Source of the DNA: Mariniphaga sp041687215
GTDB lineage: Bacteria; Bacteroidota; Bacteroidia; Bacteroidales; Prolixibacteraceae
Assembly (NCBI RefSeq): GCF_041687215.1
Contig: NZ_JAWLCI010000019.1
Coordinates: 3,707 to 67,706 of the forward strand
Direction of reading: 5' to 3'
Length of the DNA: 64,000 bases
The notes under the pieces were generated by a model that was not told where the DNA came from, searched no databases, and saw nothing but the letters and a program-made list of their open reading frames with translations. The translations under genes were made by a program, and so were the position numbers. This document shows, piece after piece, positions 40,988 through 48,417 of this stretch. The first letter of the stretch is position 1. Each line of letters starts with the position of its first letter.

Positions 40988-42209
40988 TCCGGCATATCCA
41001 ATTACAAAAGAGAAGCAAAATCAGTCCACCTGGCAATTTATCCTCAGTGAACTGAAACCACGTGGCAAATGGTTAACTCCATTCAATGTTATTTCCATCC
41101 CAATAATCCTGACAGGCCTTGTACTGATTGTAATTCGGTTTACTCAGGGACTTGGGGCAGTTTCCAACGTTTCACAGGAAATTCCCTGGGGACTGTGGAA
41201 AGGATTTAATGTGGTTACAGGTGTTGCCTTTGCCGGCGGTGCTTACGTGTTAACCTTCATTGTTTATATCCTGAAAGTGGAAAAATATCACTCCATTGTA
41301 AGAGTCACCGTTTTGAACGGCTTTCTGGCGTACCTTTTTTATGCAGGCGCCCTGGTACTCGACCTTGGAAAACCATGGAATATTTTTAATCCGCTGATTG
41401 GTAATAGTTTTGGTGCAAGTTCAGTATTGTTTTTAGTTGCCTGGCATTTTGTACTATATATTATTGCACAATTTCTTGAGTTTTCACCTGCCGTGGCTGA
41501 ATGGCTCGGTACCAAAAGGGCTCATAAAATTTTGTCAGGTTTAACAATTGGAGCCGTAATATTTGGGATTACACTTTCAACCTTGCATCAATCGGGCCTG
41601 GGAGCTCTGTTTTTAATGGCCAAAGCAAAAATTCATCCCCTCTGGTATTCCGAGTTTATTCCACTTCTTTTTTTGGTATCCAGTGTTTTTGCCGGTCTGT
41701 CTATGGTAATTTTCGAAGGTTCCATTAGCCAGAAGGTGTTTTTTAACCAGATAACGGAAAAGAACCGGAAAGCCAGGAATAACATTGTGCAAAGCCTTTC
41801 AAAAATTTGTGCATTTGCCATGTTTGCCTATTTTTTTATGCATGTTTTGGTATTTGTTCACGGGCAGCATTACAATTTGCTGAACACACCAATGGGGTAT
41901 TGGTATCTGCTTGAAATGTTAGGATTTGTATTATTTCCAATGATTCTTTATTTCTACAGTTTTCGTAGCGGCAAAATTTTGTTAACAAAAATTGCTGCCG
42001 TCATTACTATCCTGGGAATTATTCTAAACCGGCTGAATGTTTCTATAATCGCTTTCCGCTGGGATGCCGCAACACATTACGTGCCCTCGTGGATGGAAAT
42101 AGTAGTAAGCATTTCCATCATCTTAATTCAAATCTGGATTTTCAGATGGATAATTAACCGGATGCCGGTTTTGCGCGAATCACCTTCGTGGGCTAAAAAC
42201 AATCATTAA
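40980..42209 (+). CDS. NrfD/HybB-type integral membrane quinol-reacting subunit
   Basis: 409 residues with about ten membrane helices. Landmarks of the HybB/NrfD family: EIPWGLWKGFNVVTGVAFAG (about 61-80), LDLGKPWNIFNPLIGN, TLSTLHQSGLGALFLMAKAK (about 200-219) and the end SWMEIVVSISIILIQIWIFR. The size and the HQSGLG motif are closer to HybB than to the shorter PsrC. The family reacts with menaquinone and may couple this to proton or ion movement. Start overlaps the HybA-like gene, so the two are translated together. Confidence 0.92.
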   Translation: MTSPAYPITKEKQNQSTWQFILSELKPRGKWLTPFNVISIPIILTGLVLIVIRFTQGLGAVSNVSQEIPWGLWKGFNVVTGVAFAGGAYVLTFIVYILKVEKYHSIVRVTVLNGFLAYLFYAGALVLDLGKPWNIFNPLIGNSFGASSVLFLVAWHFVLYIIAQFLEFSPAVAEWLGTKRAHKILSGLTIGAVIFGITLSTLHQSGLGALFLMAKAKIHPLWYSEFIPLLFLVSSVFAGLSMVIFEGSISQKVFFNQITEKNRKARNNIVQSLSKICAFAMFAYFFMHVLVFVHGQHYNLLNTPMGYWYLLEMLGFVLFPMILYFYSFRSGKILLTKIAAVITILGIILNRLNVSIIAFRWDAATHYVPSWMEIVVSISIILIQIWIFRWIINRMPVLRESPSWAKNNH

Positions 42210-42249
42210 TTAACCAGTTGCCATTTAAAGGCAACCAAAAATTTAAATT

Positions 42250-42960
42250 ATGGAAGGATTTACATATACAAACATTTTCGAAACGAAAGGTATTGAGTAC
42301 CTGGTAATTATTTCATTTTTTGCAGTCCTGGTTCCGTTATGGATGTTTTTCAACAGGAAGACAAAACCTGCTGCTGCTTTTCAAAATGCCAACAGACCTA
42401 TTTCTGCCAATTCTTTAAGAATTCCACAGGGAATATTCTTTAGTAGGTATCATACCTGGGCACACCTCGATAAATCTGGTGAAGCTCTTGTAGGACTTGA
42501 TGATTTACTGGTACATATTACAGGTAATGTAAAACTCACCCAGTTTAAGAAGCCGGGTGAACAAATAAACAAGGGTGAATTGCTTGCAAAAATCCGGTAT
42601 AACGGACATAGTCTCGATGTGCTATCTCCTGTTTCCGGCGAGGTTCAACAAACCAATTCTGAACTGGAAGAAAACCCCGGGTTAATAAAAAACGATCCTT
42701 ACCAGCTTGGGTGGATCTATTCCATTAAACCTTCAAACTGGAAGGCAGATACAAATTCATATTATTTGGCTGAAGATGCCACGAACTGGGCCATTCAGGA
42801 ACTGGAACGTTTTAAAGATTTTCTGGCAGTTTCCGCTTCCAAAATTATGCCACAACCTGTTGGAGTAATGATGCAGGATGGTGGAGAATTAGTTGATAAG
42901 CCATTATCTAATTTTCCAAAAGAAGTCTGGGAAGATTTTCAGAAGGAATTCTTGTCGTGA
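42250..42960 (+). CDS. Membrane-anchored glycine-cleavage-H-like protein
   Basis: 236 residues. One membrane helix (16-34), followed by NRKTK, so the C-terminal domain should be cytosolic. Residues about 58-163 resemble GcvH: GIFFSRYHTWAHLDKSGEAL, VGLDDLLVHITGNV, KPGEQINKGELLAKIRYNG, LSPVSGEVQQTNSELEENPG. Where GcvH has the lipoylated Lys (ESVKA) this protein reads RYNGHSLDV, with no Lys, so it should not carry lipoate. The tail MQDGGELVDK with PKEVWEDFQKEFL matches that of the fused protein at 38417, so the two are paralogues. Last gene of the operon; a terminator follows at 43014. Confidence 0.85.
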   Translation: MEGFTYTNIFETKGIEYLVIISFFAVLVPLWMFFNRKTKPAAAFQNANRPISANSLRIPQGIFFSRYHTWAHLDKSGEALVGLDDLLVHITGNVKLTQFKKPGEQINKGELLAKIRYNGHSLDVLSPVSGEVQQTNSELEENPGLIKNDPYQLGWIYSIKPSNWKADTNSYYLAEDATNWAIQELERFKDFLAVSASKIMPQPVGVMMQDGGELVDKPLSNFPKEVWEDFQKEFLS

Positions 42961-43013
42961 ACAAATGAAAGATAGTTGAGCCGAAAATGGCTTACCTGTT
43001 TAAAGACCTGTTT

Positions 43014-43045
43014 AAAGGCGGTGTAATGAGTTGCACCGCCTTTTC
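43014..43045 (+). terminator. Terminator of the HybA/NrfD/H-like operon
   Basis: Perfect 10-bp stem AAAGGCGGTG (43014-43023) with CACCGCCTTT (43034-43043), ten-base loop, continuing T-rich. Confidence 0.88.
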
Positions 43046-43064
43046 TGATATTTATAGTTGGAGA

Positions 43065-44201
43065 TTATTCAGGTTGAATTTGAATTATTCGTCCGGGATT
43101 TTCCAACGAAACATATATAAAACCATCAGGGCCCTGTTTAACATTCCTGACTCGTCCCTGATTTTCGAGAATTGGTTCTTTTTCGATTATGGTATTTCCT
43201 TCCACCACGCATCTGTGGACTTTTTGTGATACAAGCCCGCTTACAAGCAAGTTGCCGTTCCACATGCCAAACTTGTTACCGGAAATAAATGTCATTCCAC
43301 AAATACCGATTGAGGGTGTCCATGAATGTAAAGGCGCTGTTATTCCTTCGGCATTGTGGCCTGAAGAAATATTTGTTCCGTCATAATTCATCCCGAGTGA
43401 ATAATCAGGCCAGCCGTAATTTGCCCCTTTTTCAATAATATTAATTTCGTCTCCCCCTCTTGGTCCATGCTCGGTTTCCCAAAGTTCTCCTGTTTCAGGG
43501 TGAAATGCCAGTCCCTGAGGATTTCTGTGTCCGTAGGAATATACTGAGGTTGGGCTGTCATTTCCCGGAATTTCCGGATTGTCGGCAGGAATACTTCCAT
43601 CGTCATTTAGCCGGTGTATTTTTCCCCAATCCGATTTTGGATTAAGGGCATTTCTGTTATTTGAGTTTGGCCCGCCATAACTTGAACTGCCGCCTTCACC
43701 TAAACTCAGAAAGAGAAAATTATTTTCATCAAAAACTATTCGGCTTCCATAATGGCCATACCATGAATTGGGTTCGTTGGTGGTAAAAATGGTTTCAATA
43801 TTTTGCATCTGGTTGCCCGAAATTTTAAAACGAATAAGCCTTAATTCGCCACCACCTTCTGGTTTTTGTGCAGCAAAACTTGCAAAAATCCATCCGTTAT
43901 TTGAATAATTGGGATGGATTTTAATGTCAAGCAGCCCGCCTTGCCCTGAAGAAAGAACTTCCGGGAAACCCGTAATTTCAGTAACTGAATCATCGCTTTT
44001 GCGGTAAAGTTTTCCCTGCTTCTCCCCGAAAATCAAATCGCCATTGGGCAGAAAATCCATTCCCCAAATAATCTGATAACCGGTAAGAATGGTTTCGGTT
44101 TTTAACTGAGGAACTTCCGGTAAATCTTTTACTGTTTCTTTTTTACAGGAAATCACTATGAAGATGCCAAGAATTATAGTTGTGAGAATTTTGTTTTTCA
44201 T
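43065..44201 (-). CDS. PQQ-dependent sugar dehydrogenase-like lipoprotein
   Basis: 378 residues. Lipobox VISC (Cys19 in MKNKILTTIILGIFIVISC). The six-bladed propeller of the glucose/sorbosone dehydrogenase (GSDH, YliI) family is visible: IWGMDFLPNGDLIFGEKQG, GGLLDIKIHPNY, RIVFDENNFLFLSLGEGG, YGHRNPQGLAFHPETGELWE, TEHGPRGGDEINII and YGWPDYSLG. Members oxidise aldose sugars with PQQ and calcium. No PQQ synthesis genes are in the window, so the cofactor may be scavenged or the activity different. It lies 13 bp after a DUF1697 gene on the same strand. Confidence 0.9.
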   Translation of the reverse strand: MKNKILTTIILGIFIVISCKKETVKDLPEVPQLKTETILTGYQIIWGMDFLPNGDLIFGEKQGKLYRKSDDSVTEITGFPEVLSSGQGGLLDIKIHPNYSNNGWIFASFAAQKPEGGGELRLIRFKISGNQMQNIETIFTTNEPNSWYGHYGSRIVFDENNFLFLSLGEGGSSSYGGPNSNNRNALNPKSDWGKIHRLNDDGSIPADNPEIPGNDSPTSVYSYGHRNPQGLAFHPETGELWETEHGPRGGDEINIIEKGANYGWPDYSLGMNYDGTNISSGHNAEGITAPLHSWTPSIGICGMTFISGNKFGMWNGNLLVSGLVSQKVHRCVVEGNTIIEKEPILENQGRVRNVKQGPDGFIYVSLENPGRIIQIQPE

Positions 44202-44214
44202 AAATGTTTTAAAT

Positions 44215-44760
44215 TTATTCCATTAAGGCAAGTAATTTTGTAGTTGTATTCCAGTTGCGTATGGTAATTTCTTTGTAAAACGGCATCGAAACTATTTTTG
44301 ACAAATAACTTTGCGAGGCTCTGCTGATTAATCGCGAAAAGTATATTACGTTTAGGCCGGACCAGACGCTGTCAACGCCCTCTTTAATTTTTATGTTTTT
44401 TAATATTTCCATCGGATTAAGTGAATCTTTAACAAAGAGAACATCTGACCTGTATTTATCGGGTTCTGTTCCAAAATTTGGTGGTGAATCAGTTACTACA
44501 TGTTTAAGTTGCTTATAATCAATTATAAAAACACTTGAATTATATTTAAATCTTTTGGATAATGTTTCTTCAATTTGTTTTTTGAGCAGTGTTTTATCCT
44601 TTTCCACCGAATTAAATATCACATTTCCACTTTGAATATAAGTTTTAACACAGGTAAATCCCATGCTTTCAAAACATTTTTTCAGGTCGGCCATTTTTAT
44701 GATATTATTCCCGCCAACGTTTATCCCGCGCAACAATGCCAAAAATTTATCTTCATCCAT
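44215..44760 (-). CDS. DUF1697 family protein
   Basis: 181 residues from the inner ATG at 44758-44760 (MDEDKFLALLRGINVGGNN); the frame is open eight residues farther to 44784. Family motifs: FLALLRGINVGGNNIIKMAD, LKKCFESMGFTCVKTYIQSGNVIF and IYFSRLISRASQSYLSKIV near the end. The family is widespread, small and cytosolic, without known function. No signal peptide. Confidence 0.9.
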   Translation of the reverse strand: MDEDKFLALLRGINVGGNNIIKMADLKKCFESMGFTCVKTYIQSGNVIFNSVEKDKTLLKKQIEETLSKRFKYNSSVFIIDYKQLKHVVTDSPPNFGTEPDKYRSDVLFVKDSLNPMEILKNIKIKEGVDSVWSGLNVIYFSRLISRASQSYLSKIVSMPFYKEITIRNWNTTTKLLALME

Positions 44761-45054
44761 TTGTTTATTTTCTATGGTAATCATTTAAATTCTAACAAAT
44801 TAAAAATGGTAATTGTTGTAATGTGGTTGATGACACCCGGAAACAAAACTCCCGGTTTAAAGATAACTTCGTAACATTTCTCCCAACAGTAGGAATTTTA
44901 AATTCCTTAAACAATGCAAAATATTAAACTTCCTTTCTTTATTAAAATTTGTTGTTATTGTTTTGATTTACAATATTTTATGTATGATTTGTTTAAACTG
45001 GTACGTGTTTTGTATATTTTAAGCGAAGAAAAGTTCATTTTAAAACTTAAAGTC

Positions 45055-46689
45055 ATGAAAAATTTAGTAATCACATCAATCATCGCGCTGCTGGTAGCAG
45101 GCTGGAGCATAGCCGGGGCACAAAATTATCCGGATGAATATCTGGGTTTGCCAGGTGATAACTTAAATCTCTATGCAGTAATGAAACTCTTCCAGGAATC
45201 TGAAACACTCGAAGATTTTGAAAGAAATCTGAATAATAAGGGTACTTTGGTGAACAACCTCGACCTGAATGGCGACAACATGGTCGATTACATTATGGTT
45301 TACGATTATGTTGACGGGAATGTTCACAACATTGTGTTACGTGTTGCAATCAATCAGCATGAAAATCAGGACGTAGCCGTTTTTACTGTTCAGCAGTTTA
45401 ACGACGGTTCTGCCCAGGTTCAACTTATAGGCGACGAATTACTCTACGGGGAAAACTATATTGTAGAACCCTACTATGCTGAAAACGGAGCAACACCAAA
45501 TCCGGGCTATGCAGGCAATACCCGCAGAGCCAAAAATGTTACCGTTATTCATACAAACACTTATCAGGTAGCTGAATGGCCTATTGTCCGGTTTATTTTC
45601 CTTCCAACTTACAGTGTCTGGCGTTCATCATGGTACTGGGGTTACCGTCCGGTTTACTGGAATCCGTGGCGCCCGTTTTACTGGCATACTTACTATGGAT
45701 ACCACTATCACTGGCATAATCATTACTATGCCCATTACCGTCACTGGAACCATTACAGGTACCCGCGGTATAAAAATCACTACTATACCAGTATCAGGAA
45801 TTATTCTCCAAGGATTACTGTAAATATTAATAAGGGAGTTTATAAATCTACCTATTCCCGTCCGGATTTAAGGAATCAGGGTGAAGTACTTTATGCAAGA
45901 CAAAATTCAGGTAGAAATTCTGCAACAGTCAGAAACAGTTCAACCAGCAGAACAAGAGCCAACAGCACTGCTGTTCAAAGGTCGCGTACCAATACCCAAA
46001 ACAGTGTTGGAACACGCTCTGCAGTTAGGTCTTCTGCTCAAAGGAGCAATACTGCTGTAACACAAAGAAACAGTGCTGAAAGGAAGTCTGCAACGGTTAG
46101 AAGCAATACAAATTCTTCAGTCAGGCAGAATTCAGGAACGACTCGTAACAACTCAGCCACCAGGCTGAACAATTCAACCGAAAGCAGGTCGGCCAGGACC
46201 AACACGGGAGTAGCTGTAAGGCAGGGTACTTCCAATTCAGGCAGTTCGGCTGAGATGAAAAGCACAAGGAGTGTTAAAAGTTCACCGGTAAGAAGTTCAG
46301 GTAATGCTGTTCGCAGTTCGTCTTCAAATTCTTCACAACGTCCGGCAGTTACAGGACAGGCCAGAACCAGCACTCCTCAAAAATCTGTCACTATTTCAAC
46401 GAGAAAAAATACAAATCGTTCGTCTGTAAGTTCCTCCGGTAGTAGCGTTTCCCGTAAGTCTGCACCTTCAGTTTCGCGGCAGAGTGCACCAAAAACCAAA
46501 TTTGCACCGAAAGTGAGTACTTCAAGGAGTTCGGCTCGTCAGTCAGCTCCAAAAGTGAGCACTTCACGCAGTACCTCCCGTCAGTCATCTCCTTCGGTAA
46601 GCAGGAGTTCTTCATCAAGAAGTTCTTCACCTGCCGTTAAAAGTGCCGGCTCCAGAAGTTCTTCAGCCAGAAGTTCAGGGCGCAGGTAA
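45055..46689 (+). CDS. Secreted protein with aromatic/His-rich segment and long Ser/Arg-rich tail
   Basis: 544 residues from ATG 45055, chosen because a signal peptide follows (MKNLVITSIIALLVAGWSIA to GAQ); the longer frame to 44914 has no such start. Residues about 24-180 are a folded domain (YPDEYLGLPGDNLNLYAVMK, DLNGDNMVDYIMVYDYVDG with an Asp/Asn-rich loop). Residues about 190-250 are extremely rich in Trp, Tyr and His (for example YWHTYYGYHYHWHNHYYAHY). From about 280 to the end Ser, Arg, Asn and Thr dominate, with repeated SAPKVSTSRS-like words. It may be a surface or matrix-binding protein; no established function. The tail should be disordered and strongly basic. Confidence 0.78.
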   Translation: MKNLVITSIIALLVAGWSIAGAQNYPDEYLGLPGDNLNLYAVMKLFQESETLEDFERNLNNKGTLVNNLDLNGDNMVDYIMVYDYVDGNVHNIVLRVAINQHENQDVAVFTVQQFNDGSAQVQLIGDELLYGENYIVEPYYAENGATPNPGYAGNTRRAKNVTVIHTNTYQVAEWPIVRFIFLPTYSVWRSSWYWGYRPVYWNPWRPFYWHTYYGYHYHWHNHYYAHYRHWNHYRYPRYKNHYYTSIRNYSPRITVNINKGVYKSTYSRPDLRNQGEVLYARQNSGRNSATVRNSSTSRTRANSTAVQRSRTNTQNSVGTRSAVRSSAQRSNTAVTQRNSAERKSATVRSNTNSSVRQNSGTTRNNSATRLNNSTESRSARTNTGVAVRQGTSNSGSSAEMKSTRSVKSSPVRSSGNAVRSSSSNSSQRPAVTGQARTSTPQKSVTISTRKNTNRSSVSSSGSSVSRKSAPSVSRQSAPKTKFAPKVSTSRSSARQSAPKVSTSRSTSRQSSPSVSRSSSSRSSSPAVKSAGSRSSSARSSGRR

Positions 46690-46731
46690 ACAACTATTGT
46701 GATTACTAAAACATCAGCATAAAAGTTAAGG

Positions 46732-46765
46732 CCGGCCTTTCCGTTTAGGGGAGGCCGGTTTTTTT
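46732..46765 (+). terminator. Terminator after the Ser/Arg-rich protein gene
   Basis: CCGGCCT (46732-46738) pairs with AGGCCGG (46752-46758), 13-base loop, followed by T7. Confidence 0.88.
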
Positions 46766-46789
46766 GTGGGATTTTTTAAAAGATGAAAA

Positions 46790-47032
46790 TTATTCCGAAA
46801 AATAGCGTTCTGCAAATTTGATAAAGTAAGGCCAGTTTGGCCCGGTGGTATGGCCTCCCTCGTGCTGCCGGAAAGATACATCGCCATCAACCAGCGTTTT
46901 CTGCGGTGGAAACAGCATGGTTCGCATGATTCTTTTTCCCAGCAATACGTAAACCGGTCCGGCCATGGCGCCGCCCAGAAACATGCCTTTGGCATCCACC
47001 CACTGGCCTTCCACATCGGCTGACCATGCCAT
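46790..47032 (-). pseudogene. C-terminal fragment of a carbohydrate esterase-like alpha/beta hydrolase
   Basis: About 80 codons to a stop at 46790. The fragment has VEGQWVDAKGMFLGGAMAGP, VYVLLGKRIM and SFRQHEGGHTTGPNWPYFIK. The GxxLxxxxAxPVYxLLG and HEGGHTTxPNW pattern is that of the C-terminus of secreted acetylxylan/glucuronoyl-type esterases, with the His of the catalytic triad. The whole N-terminal part with the nucleophile is absent. The homology ends near 47030, where a fragment of a second enzyme begins on the other strand. Confidence 0.65.
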
Positions 47033-47384
47033 GGAAACTGAAAACTCAAATTCAGGAAATAACTGGGATGAATTTTACAGGAAAGCCCGCAACGGAGGAT
47101 TTTTCAGTTACCGGATAACCACCGGCGGAGAAAAAAATCTGGAGTTGAAGGTGCGCTACTGGGGATTTGAATGGGGCAGCAGGAAATTCGATATTTTTAT
47201 CGATAACGAAAAACTGGTTACTGAAGACAACACCGGCCGGTGGAGCCAATCGGCTTTTCAGAATGTGGTTTATGAAATTCCGGAATCGATGGTTGAAGGA
47301 AAAGATTTTGTTCGGGTGAAATTTCAGGCGCACGAAGGAAGCACTGCCGGCGGTGTCTATTACATCCGGTTGCTTCGCAGATAA
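47031..47384 (+). pseudogene. C-terminal fragment of a GH127-like (beta-L-arabinofuranosidase) protein
   Basis: From METENSNSGNNWDEF the frame reads like the C-terminal beta domain of GH127/DUF1680 proteins: GGFFSYRITTGGEKNLELKV, RYWGFEWGSRKFDIFIDNEK, DFVRVKFQAHEGSTAGGVYY and IRLLRR at the end. The catalytic barrel, some 600 residues, is missing. Upstream codons of the same open frame (from 46965) are antisense of the esterase fragment and not part of it. So only the last 117 codons of the gene remain. Confidence 0.72.
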
Positions 47385-47506
47385 ATAGTTTTACTGGAAA
47401 AAAATTTTTTAGCACAAAATCGAAAAAAGATGCTTTTCCATTTCGCCATAACAGTAATTTTTACTTTTTTTATGAAGTATTCTAAATCAATAGTTATTAA
47501 CCTGAT

Positions 47507-48349
47507 ATGAAAAAATTAATTTCCTTAGTATTTCCTTTTTTCCTTAGCCTTGCCGGCTATTCGCAGGAAATAGCAAATCCGGCACCAGAGGGTTTCGATG
47601 TTGTTCGTTCTGACATTCTACACGGGAATATCGATACAATAACCTATTTTTCAGAAACAGTTGGCAATAACCGGAATGCTGTTATTTACATACCGCCCGG
47701 ATTTTCAAACGAAAAAAAATACCCGGTGCTTTATCTTTTACACGGCATTGGCGGAGATGAATTTGAATGGTTGAACGGCGGCTGCCCTCAGGTTATTTTT
47801 GATAATCTTTACGTCGAAAACAAAATTGAACCTATGATTGTGGTGATGCCCAACGGCAGGGCAATGAAAGACGACCGGGCCACGGGAAATGTTTTTGCTC
47901 CTGAAAAACAGGAATCATTTGCCACCTTTGAAAAGGATTTGCTGAACGATGTGATTCCTTTCGTTGAAAAAAATTATCCGGTGATGAAAGACCGGGAACA
48001 CAGGGCCATTGCCGGTTTGTCGATGGGAGGCGGACAGTCGCTCAATTTCGGTTTGGGTAACCTCGACAAATTTGTCTGGGTAGGCGGATTTTCATCGGCG
48101 CCCAACACCAAACCACCGCAGGAACTGGTACCCAATCCTGAAAATGCGAAAGCACAATTGAAACTGCTCTGGCTTTCGTGCGGCAATAAAGACGGGCTTA
48201 TCAATATCAGCAACCAAACAAGTGACTACCTGAAAGAAAACGGCGTTCCTCATCATTATGAAATTTACGACGGAAACCACGATTTCGAGGTTTGGAAAAC
48301 CAGCCTCTACAAGTTTTCGCAACTGTTGTTTAAATTTGATAATCAGTAA
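47507..48349 (+). CDS. CE1-like secreted esterase (feruloyl/acetylxylan type)
   Basis: 280 residues with a signal peptide (1-19, LAGYSQ). Esterase D/CE1 fold: KKYPVLYLLHGIGGDEFEWL, nucleophile Ser in AIAGLSMGGGQSLNFGLG (about 167-184), Asp in SCGNKDGLI and His in YDGNHDFEVWKTSLYKF. Such enzymes remove feruloyl or acetyl groups from xylan side chains. It leads a co-directional cluster with two GH43 genes (69 bp and then a 4-bp overlap), so a role in arabinoxylan breakdown is likely. Confidence 0.9.
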   Translation: MKKLISLVFPFFLSLAGYSQEIANPAPEGFDVVRSDILHGNIDTITYFSETVGNNRNAVIYIPPGFSNEKKYPVLYLLHGIGGDEFEWLNGGCPQVIFDNLYVENKIEPMIVVMPNGRAMKDDRATGNVFAPEKQESFATFEKDLLNDVIPFVEKNYPVMKDREHRAIAGLSMGGGQSLNFGLGNLDKFVWVGGFSSAPNTKPPQELVPNPENAKAQLKLLWLSCGNKDGLINISNQTSDYLKENGVPHHYEIYDGNHDFEVWKTSLYKFSQLLFKFDNQ

Positions 48350-48417
48350 TTTTTAGTTCAAAATAAATAGAAAAAGTCATTTGCTTAAATTCGAAAAAAA
48401 TTAAAAAACAATACAAA

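Noticed and set aside
44914..45054. N-terminal extension of the Ser/Arg-rich protein
   Set aside because: The open frame goes back to 44914, but a standard signal peptide starts at ATG 45055; the extension would block export and is AT-rich intergenic DNA.
46038..46373. Antisense ORF of 111 residues, Leu/Val/Glu-rich
   Set aside because: It is the reverse complement of the Ser/Arg low-complexity tail, where stops are depleted by composition.
46965..47384. Intact 139-residue gene on the plus strand
   Set aside because: The first 22 codons are the antisense of the esterase fragment and only the part from about 47031 shows family similarity, so it is a gene remnant with a chance start.
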